Source: Nymphalis io (lineage: Eukaryota; Arthropoda; Insecta; Lepidoptera; Nymphalidae). Taken from it: a stretch of 64,000 nt of DNA. The position numbers were made by a program, and so were the translations under genes. The stretch lies in assembly GCF_905147045.1 (NCBI RefSeq), contig NC_065911.1, forward strand, positions 496,001 to 560,000, written 5' to 3'. Positions 57,520 through 64,000 of this stretch are shown here, in pieces. How positions within the stretch are numbered: position 1 is the stretch's first letter; each line of letters opens with the position of its first letter. The notes beneath the pieces were generated by a model. It ran no database searches. It was not told the DNA's origin and was given only the letters and a program-made list of their open reading frames with translations.

Positions 57520-57890
57520 ATAATAATAATGTCCTCCAGACCGATTTCGGCTACGGCGGCCAATCTCAAGAGTGATTAGCCAAATACGCAGGAGATATTA
57601 TAGTGCACAAGTGTGTGCGCAAACACAGGTGCACTCCATATTCCCTAACTCTCATAATCCGATGGGACGGCAATCCGACACGACCGGAAAGAGTTCAGGC
57701 GCAGGACCAACGGCTTCACGTGCTTTCCGAGGCATGGGAGTGTACACACTTCCAACTTCCAGACTCCGGGCTGCTACTCAGAATTTTCTGACAGAAAAAC
57801 CCAATAGCTTTTTTTTATTTGCCCGACCTGGGAATTGAACCCAGGACCTCCGGGCCTGCCTTACATCAAGCCGCTAGACCAACGACGCAG
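57520..57890 (-). mobile_element. SINE S4
   Basis: Inverted relative of the S4 at 6238-6595; it stays next to block X as in copy 1. Confidence 0.85.
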
Positions 57891-59594
57891 TCATAATTAT
57901 ACGAGGGCTTTGAAGAGAATAGATTAGCATCTCACCCACCCCGTTTACCATTTCCCTTATAATAAATTATTTTTTATTGGACAGAGAGTGTCTGACCAGA
58001 GACAAATATTAACCATCTACTTGAAACTCAAATATCAATATTTGCAAAGAAGATGCTCTGAACATAATGAAGATAGTAGAAAGCGGCACCAGCACCAAGT
58101 TGTGCCTACTACTATAATAATAAAAAATCCAAATACAGAGCAGACTGGCGACATCTAGTGTCAACTACATGTAACATTAAAATGATTAAACGAACTTACC
58201 ATAATGTCTACATTATGGTAAGTTCGTTTAATCATTAATTAAATCATATAATCGACTAAATGGGTACAATGATATTTATGATTATATACTAATGTATGGA
58301 ATTCGATTAACGCTACAAGATTTACTATTGAGTTTCTTTCTTCGGTTCAGTTCTTCTTGGTAGAATCTGCATATATCCACAACTAGTAGCTTTAAACCTT
58401 TGTGAAATAATTCGAATGTACTTATAAGTCTACTTGATTAATTATCACCAACTCAGCAAGCACGCATTGTCGTGAAACTTTCTTATGAACGCGGGTTGAC
58501 ACAATAATTGCCAATTTATTTTTTACAAAGTGTAGCTTAAATTATAAAGATTTTAAAAAAAAATCCAACATACTTTAATTATTTTTATTATAGTCTAATG
58601 ATGTGCTAAAAAATGTTTTAATTTTTTTTTAATATTGAATGACTGATTTAAAAAATTTTTTAATCTTTGCTAATATATAACATTTTTCTAAGTCAGTAAA
58701 AAACATTGTTTTATTTTTTAAGTCACAATCACACGTTTTATTCAAAGCATAATTAAATAAAAAGATTAATTTAGTCTAATAACACCCTAAAATTTTCATA
58801 AATCGATGACACGAAGCTAACTTTTATTAAAACTGGCCGTTTACTATGACAAAATTAAAAAATTAAAGAAACACACGATTCAAATTAATAATCTAAGCGA
58901 ACTGCCACAGATAATACACAATTAATTATTTAACACCATCATTTCATCGCTTACCATTACTTTATCAAATTAAATTAATTCGGATTAATTAATACTTTGA
59001 GGCAAAGAGATCTAATAAAATACGTACTTAAAATTTATGCAATAAGGACTATTATTGTATAAACAATAAGATATGTTAGAAAATTTTAAAGTCGTTAAGA
59101 AGAAGATAAAAGTTAAAATGAATCTTAGTGGAATATATATAAAATACAAATTTGATGATAAATATAGAGTAAATGTAAAAAATACACTTATAAATATACA
59201 TTTTTTTAGTAGGATTACTTTTTAGGTATTTTTAGTTCATACAAATTATAAATTAAAATAATTACTTACAATTGTTTTTACAGATGAAAAACGAAACAGC
59301 AAATTATTTAATTAATTTTGTTCCCATAAATATTTCTGAATTTCAAAATGGTGTCACTTAAAAATGTCTTACGTTTGTGTTACATAAATACGTATATTTA
59401 ACTTAAAATAGCAAGTTATATCAGCTTACAGGAACTAGAAAAATCATTTAGATTTAATGTACAAAATTTAAATACTTCGACAAAAGATATGTATACAACA
59501 ATACAATAATATGAATCGCGCCAAAATTTAAATTTAAAATGGCGTCATGATTATGTTTAAAAATATTTAATATTTTAATAAATTTAAATAACAC
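57891..59594 (-). repeat. Block X, copy 3 (partial, inverted)
   Basis: Reverse complement of 4570-6237, ending abruptly at TTTAAATAACA where copy C of the gene region begins. At 58168-58222 an inserted inverse copy of neighbouring sequence makes a perfect hairpin (GATTAAACGAACTTACC and its complement). Confidence 0.82.
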
Positions 59595-59822
59595 TGTAAC
59601 ACTTAACTACTTATATACACTTTAGTTTTACTTACAAAGTTCCGATAACAACTTCACAGATAACCAAAACGCTAAATTTTTCGGGAATCCATAGTCAATA
59701 CCACAGAATATTAAGATTTCGACCAAATTTCAAGGTCAAAGTTGCTTATATACTCTACTTGCTATTGGAATCGACTATAGATTTGTATATGTTTGCACAG
59801 CACATAGTGTGTGTGTGTGTTT
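59595..59822 (-). repeat. Inverted copy of the GTPBP-like intron (33508-33735)
   Basis: Complement of the intron sequence next to the insert exon of copy B, here separated from that exon by an inversion. Confidence 0.82.
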
Positions 59823-60070
59823 TTTTATCCGTAACAGCACGTGAATGTCCTACTGCTGGGCTAAAGGCCTCCTCTCCCTTTTTTGAGGAGAAGGTTTGGA
59901 GCTTATTCCACCACGCTGCTCCAGTGCGGTTTGGTAAATACACATGTGGCAGAATTTCAGTGAAATTAGATACATGCAGGTTTCCTTGTTTTCCTTCATC
60001 GTAAAGTACGAGATGACTTATAATCACAAATTAAGTACATGAAAATTCAGTGGTGCCTGAACCATCTTGG
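59823..60070 (-). mobile_element. SINE S2, intact reference for the LINE-B insertion
   Basis: Unsplit inverted counterpart of the S2 split at 25525/33379. It shows that LINE-B copy 2 and its gypsy element arrived after the duplication of this region. A short deletion near 59985 is private to this copy. Confidence 0.85.
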
Positions 60071-60160
60071 CTGTTTTTTTTATATGCTAGCAATATTAGC
60101 ACAGACTGTGCAATATAATATGTAATGCGGTCATGAATTAAATTTGATTGAATGTAACAG

Positions 60161-60256
60161 GCATCCGTGCACGTCCTGAGACACTCCACGGCCATCTACC
60201 CAGGGTTCCAGTGCTCTGTGCATGTCGGGAACGTGCGTCAGACGGCCATTATCGAG
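60161..60256 (+). pseudogene. GTPBP1/2-like: GTPBP1/2-like GTPase, penultimate exon (copy C)
   Basis: Same 32 codons as 25201-25296, acceptor GTAACAG and donor GTAACG intact. It lies on the plus strand while the upstream gene parts of copy C are on the minus strand, so it cannot be spliced to them. Confidence 0.88.
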
Positions 60257-60384
60257 GTAACGAATACATACATCAAACTCACTTTGCGGAATGGAATTAA
60301 ATAGTTTAATTTTGGTATAATTTGTGGTGTTGCGTAAAATACTTAAGTATGATAATGATATTTATTTTTTTATGTTATATTCCT

Positions 60385-60645
60385 GTTTAGCGGTAGAATA
60401 TCTGATGAGTGGGTGGTACCTACCCAGGCGGGTTTGCACAATGCCCTTACCACCAGTTACCACACACACTTATAATATATTCTGCCGCCAAACAGCAATA
60501 GCATTGTACAGGCACGAGGGACATAACATCTTAGTTCCCAAGGTTGGTGACGAATTGTTGATGTAAGCGATGGTTAATATTTATTGCGGTGTCAATGTCT
60601 ATGGGCGGTGGTGACCACTTACCATCGGGTTGCACATCTCATCGC
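60385..60645 (+). mobile_element. SINE S1, diverged
   Basis: Inverted counterpart of 24795-25076 in the same intron of copy B. Confidence 0.75.
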
Positions 60646-60672
60646 TGACCACGGATATATTTTTCGCTTTAG

Positions 60673-60822
60673 GGTATAATGTCTCCGAACAACGTGCTGA
60701 GGGCGGGCGAGGGGGCCTCCATGCTGTTCAGGTTCGCCCGCTGTCCGGAGTACCTCGTGCGGGGCCGCCGGCTGTTGTTCACGGCGGGGCTGGGGACCAG
60801 GTACCGCTCAACGAACGAATAT
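60673..60822 (+). pseudogene. GTPBP1/2-like: GTPBP1/2-like GTPase, C-terminal exon (copy C, truncated)
   Basis: Acceptor GCTTTAG, then NNVLRAGEGASMLFRF, PEYL and GRRLLF. The homology to copy B ends at CTCAACGAAC (about 60819), the inversion breakpoint, and the frame then runs into intron sequence. Confidence 0.8.
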
Positions 60823-60944
60823 AGAGATATATTGATCGAGAAGTGTTTGTGGTGTACAATACAGCAGAGCTGGTAGCGAATCGCGTGGAATTGCATATCT
60901 AAGGTTTGCTAATCTTTTATAAACGAGTAGAGTTTTCTGCTCAC

Positions 60945-61083
60945 CTGAAAGTATATACAGCCTCTAGGGTCGTTTGGGTCTTCGAGAAACACCAGGTCGT
61001 CACACACGCACTTGTCCTGCGTGTCGCTCGACACGTGCGCGTCGCTGTACTTGCTCCCGTCGTCCGACACGTACACGTTCGTG
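60945..61083 (-). pseudogene. GTPBP1/2-like: GTPBP1/2-like GTPase, insert exon (copy C, truncated)
   Basis: 3' half of the exon at 33865-34134, with the donor intact and Lys where copy B has a stop. Its 5' half and the following intron (about 570 bp in copy B) are deleted at 61083. Confidence 0.82.
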
Positions 61084-61124
61084 TAAGTTTTTATTTAGTA
61101 ATAAGGTTTGAATTAGCGACCCAC

Positions 61125-61310
61125 CTGTCGTCCTCTGCAAGTCCCGGGCGGACAGCCTCCGAAGGTGGGCCGCTCGTGTCCCGCGGCGTAGCCTCCCGGC
61201 CGCGCTAGCAGCACCATGCCCTGCCGCAGTCCCGGCGGGAAGCGACCCAGGCCCAGCGACGCCGACTGTCCCGCGCACACGCTGCCGCACGGGACGCGGT
61301 TGCGGTATAT
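61125..61310 (-). pseudogene. GTPBP1/2-like: GTPBP1/2-like GTPase, domain II end exon (copy C, truncated)
   Basis: Matches 34630-34849 and keeps the GTGGGT donor that copy B lost. The first roughly 40 bases are deleted up to a 13-G tract (61314-61326). Confidence 0.82.
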
Positions 61311-61383
61311 CGTGGGGGGGGGGGGGTGTGGTGTTAAATATACGTCGCTCTATTCATCTCACAACTAACAGAACGCAACGCAC

Positions 61384-61498
61384 CTATGATAAGTTCGTCG
61401 CCCTCGTAGAGTCGCCCTCGCGCGAGCAGTCCCCCCACGACGGGCCCCGTCGAGTCCCCTACATGGAAAATTTTGTCTATTTGAAACTCGCACGCCTC
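61384..61498 (-). pseudogene. GTPBP1/2-like: GTPBP1/2-like GTPase, domain II start exon (copy C)
   Basis: Same as 34927-35040 with both splice sites intact (TTACAG, GTGCGT); starts EACEFQIDKI/EIF-type sentence with one substitution relative to B. Phase 0 start fits the GTGAGT donor of the preceding exon. Confidence 0.83.
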
Positions 61499-61578
61499 CT
61501 GTAAAGTGACATAAATGATAACATTTATAATTTAATAAAAAGGATACTAGTCAACTGCGCAACATATGGTTCACTCAC

Positions 61579-61700
61579 GTCCTCGGAGCGCTGCAGGTCG
61601 CGGCGCGGCGCCAGCGCCAGCAGTCACGCGTGCAGCGCGTTGAGGCCGGCGCCGCGCACGCAGCTCACCGGGAACACGGCCACCCTGCCGGCCGACACTA
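61579..61700 (-). pseudogene. GTPBP1/2-like: GTPBP1/2-like GTPase, end of the G domain (copy C, nonsense)
   Basis: Same as 35122-35243, but the Cys codon TGC is TGA (61626-61624) and Glu is Val in FPES. The donor is intact. Confidence 0.8.
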
Positions 61701-61734
61701 CTGTGATTTGCGTTCAACTATATATATATATATA

Positions 61735-61842
61735 TCTGATCCGAAACTAAGCAGAGCTTGTACTATGGCAACCAGACAACTGATATACTATTGTATAGAC
61801 AATTACACACAGACTCAGGTAAAACAGACATGTTAATGCATG
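61735..61842 (-). mobile_element. SINE S3, truncated
   Basis: Same insertion as 35262-35456 but cut after ACATGTTAATGCA, where an inverted exon follows. Confidence 0.75.
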
Positions 61843-61864
61843 GTATATATTGGTATTATTACAG

Positions 61865-61974
61865 AAACCGCTGTTAATAACTGACGAGAATATGGCAAGG
61901 AACTGCGTTGCGCCGCAAAAGTCGATACTGGACACCATTGACAATGTAGACAAGGAAATCAAAAAGGATGAGGA
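61865..61974 (+). pseudogene. GTPBP1/2-like: GTPBP1/2-like GTPase, exon after the G4 motif (copy C, inverted)
   Basis: Inverted copy of 35574-35683 with both splice sites; in copy C its direction is opposite to the neighbouring exons at 61.0-61.7 kb. Confidence 0.82.
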
Positions 61975-62111
61975 GTGAGTAGCTTCACAAGCCTTTATTT
62001 AACCCGAAGTGTATCTGGGTGAACTCTTATGTATGACCTTAAAACGAGTTCCATACTATTGGTAATGGTAATAGTATTGTCTATAGCTACGCAACCCTTG
62101 CTAGATACTTG

Positions 62112-62350
62112 CCTTTAACGCCAAAGGTCGTGGGTTCGATTCCCACCCAGGACAGACATTTGTGTGCATGAACATGTCTGTTTGTCCTGAGTCTGGGTGT
62201 AATTATCTATATAAGTATGTATTTACAAAAGAAATGTAGTGTATGTATTATATCAGTTGTCTGGTTTCCATAACACAAGCTCTGCTTAATTTGGGATCAG
62301 ATGACCGTGTGTGAATAATGTCCAATATTATTATTATTATTATTATATTA
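62112..62350 (+). mobile_element. SINE S3 with uninterrupted TTA tail
   Basis: Complete; second empty-site reference for the R4/Dong insertion (tail at 62327-62352). Confidence 0.85.
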
Positions 62351-62474
62351 TTGCTTTCTCAAGATAAGTAATGTAGTAGGCCCAGTAACAACACTATTAT
62401 TAATGAAGTTTTATTAAATCGTTACTATCGAATGAATTTCTATGGATTGCTGTTATCAATAATATTAATAATAA

Positions 62475-62845
62475 TAATGTCCTCCAGACCGATTTCGGCC
62501 ACGGCGGCCAATCTCAAGAGAGATTAGCCAACTACGCAGGAGATATTATAGTGCACAAGTGTGTGCGCAAACACAGGTGCACTCTCTATTGCCTAACTCT
62601 CATAATCAGATGGGACGGCGATCCGACACGACCGGAAAGAGTTCAGGCGCAGGACCAACGGCTTTACGTGCTTTCCGAGGCACGGGAGTGTACACACTTC
62701 CAACTTCCAGACTCCAGGCTGCTACTGAGAATTTTCTAACAGAAAAACCCAATAACTTTTTATTGGCCCGATCTGGGAATTGAACTCAGGACCTCCGGGG
62801 TCTGCGGTCTTATATGAAGCCACTAGACTAACGAGGCAGGCAAAT
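62475..62845 (-). mobile_element. SINE S4
   Basis: Minus-strand S4 in block Y copy 3, head at about 62840. Confidence 0.82.
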
Positions 62846-63154
62846 GAGTTATCAATAGTATTGTGAACAGAGAGCTATAGTAACTATCGATAATATCGAC
62901 AATATTGACACAAGACGATACTTTCGGAAGTACTGTCGATAATAGTTTTCGAGATCAAACTATCGATAGTTCTGCAACACTGATACCTGGGATTAGTTAA
63001 ATGAAACTACAATTTATTAGATTACAAAAACAATCACTTCTCACTATATATACTCCGTAGCGATTATCTAGACAGCGCGATTCAGGAATGTGACATTTCG
63101 AATGAGCGCCATCTATCGTTAACGGGGTGTAACATACGCCATCATACAACTGGA

Positions 63155-63575
63155 TAATAGAATGTCCCACTGCTGGGCTAAAGGCGGGTTGGTGGAATAC
63201 ACATGTGGCAGAATTTCAGTGAAATTAGACACATGCAGGTTCCCTCAGGCAAGCGCAGCGTAGGGCGCCCTCCAGCCAGGTGGACCGACGACCTTAAGAA
63301 GGTGGCGGGCACCAACTGGATGCGGAAGGCGGAGGACAGGGAGCTTTGGCGCACCTTGGGAGAGGCCTATGTTCAGCAGTGGACAACGATTGGCTGTTGA
63401 TTTTGATTTTTTGATTTGAGGTTCCCTCACGATGTTTTCCTTCACCTTCAAGCAGAGATGAGTTATAATCACAAATTAAGCACATGAAAATTCAGTGGTG
63501 CTTGCCCGGGTTTGAACTCACGATCATTGGTCAAGATTCAGGCGTTCTTACCACTGGGCCATCTCGGCTACAAGT
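63155..63575 (-). mobile_element. SINE S2 split by an RTE fragment
   Basis: S2 with the block Y internal deletion, interrupted by 171 bp at 63248-63418. Head TGGGCCATCTCGGCT at 63555-63570. Confidence 0.82.
63248..63418 (+). mobile_element. RTE-type LINE, 3' end only
   Basis: Flanked by an 11-bp duplication AGGTTCCCTCA (63237-63247 and 63419-63429). The insert encodes VGRPPARWTDDLKKVAGTNW and LGEAYVQQW then a stop, the C-terminal signature I know from RTE-type LINE proteins, with a very short 3' UTR and a TTGATTTTGATTTT tail. Confidence 0.75.
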
Positions 63576-63579
63576 TGTC

Positions 63580-64000
63580 TAAACATCTTTACCTAGTTTT
63601 CATACTCATTTTTCAATTATATTAATCTTTGTAAAAGCTTCCGTTATTCTATTATCCAGTTGTATGATGGCGTATGTTACACCCCGTTAACGATAAATGG
63701 CGCTCATTCGAAATGTCACATTCCTGAATCGCGTTGTCTAGATATTCGCTACGGAGTATATATAGTGTAGAAGTGATTGTTTTTGTAATCTAATAAATTG
63801 TAGTTTCATTTACCTAATCCCAGGTATCAGTGTTGCAGAACTATCGATAGTTTGACCTCGAAAACTATTATCGACAGTACTTCCGAAAGTATCGTCTTGT
63901 GTCAATATTGTCGATATTATCGATAGTTACTATAGCTCTTTGTTCACAATACTATTGATAACTCGTTTGCCTGCCTCGTTGATCTAGTGGCTTGATATAA
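63580..64000 (+). repeat. Block Y, copy 4 (to window edge)
   Basis: Matches 11105-11525 in direct orientation and is the inverted arm of 62805-63162. It contains the possible LTR, the TATCGATA cluster and the first 30 bases of an S4 SINE, and continues out of the window. Confidence 0.85.

Larger units (their letters stand above)
62112..63162 (-). repeat. Block Y, copy 3
   Basis: Same orientation and order as 37360-38430 (S3, spacer, S4, TATCGATA cluster, possible LTR), ending at GGATAATAGAAT. Confidence 0.85.

Noticed and set aside
60630..60824. Independent small gene at 60630
   Set aside because: It is an alternative frame of the GTPBP-like C-terminal exon.

Overview
The window looks like insect nuclear DNA, most likely from a butterfly or moth. 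There is no bacterial-style operon, tRNA or rRNA gene. Most of the sequence is AT-rich and packed with tRNA-derived SINEs, LINEs, a mag-like Ty3/gypsy element, a DIRS-type remnant, an R4/Dong element in a TAA repeat and a Lep1/Helitron-like repeat. I recognise these types from family knowledge and no database was searched. I name four recurrent SINE families S1 (poly-A tail, ends CTATAAAA), S2 (head with GGGTTCAAACCC), S3 (B box GGTTCGATTCC, TTA tail) and S4 (B box GGTTCAATTCC, TTA tail). LINE-B is the family present four times.

Layout. 0.2-2.6 kb: a 5'-truncated LINE (LINE-A). 2.6-6.2 kb: a non-coding AT-rich block (block X), repeated inverted at 20.0-24.2 and 57.9-59.6 kb. 6.6-8.4, 16.7-17.5, 19.9 and 42.6-43.0 kb: arrays of an 89-bp satellite. 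10.3-12.0 kb: a second duplicated block (block Y), repeated at 37.3-39.3 and twice at 62.1-64.0 kb. 12.0-16.5 kb: a full-length but broken R4/Dong retrotransposon. 17.5-19.9, 25.5-33.4, 40.1-42.4 and 53.1-55.7 kb: four copies of LINE-B, all on the minus strand. The second LINE-B sits inside a SINE and carries a complete young gypsy element at 29.1-33.3 kb. 47.0-48.7 kb: DIRS-like remains. 49.4-56.8 kb: a DNA-transposon-like unit with long terminal inverted repeats (TIRs) around a decayed gene of an orphan protein family.

The only host gene I can recognise is a GTPBP1/GTPBP2-type translational GTPase, seen as split exons with matching splice phases. Copy A (plus strand, 8.4-10.1 kb) has an upstream exon and the P-loop exon. 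Copy B (minus strand, 44.5 to 24.6 kb) has most other exons, but lacks the P-loop exon and carries a nonsense codon, an 8-bp frameshift deletion, two lost splice sites, a DxxG substitution and a LINE inside an exon. Copy C (60.1-62.0 kb) is scrambled, with exons on both strands. None of the copies can make an intact protein from this window.

The whole picture is host-gene debris, inverted segmental duplications, satellites and nested mobile elements. This is what a degenerating, low-recombination region such as a lepidopteran W chromosome would look like. That placement is inference. The most unusual item is the long-TIR unit at 49.4-56.8 kb.
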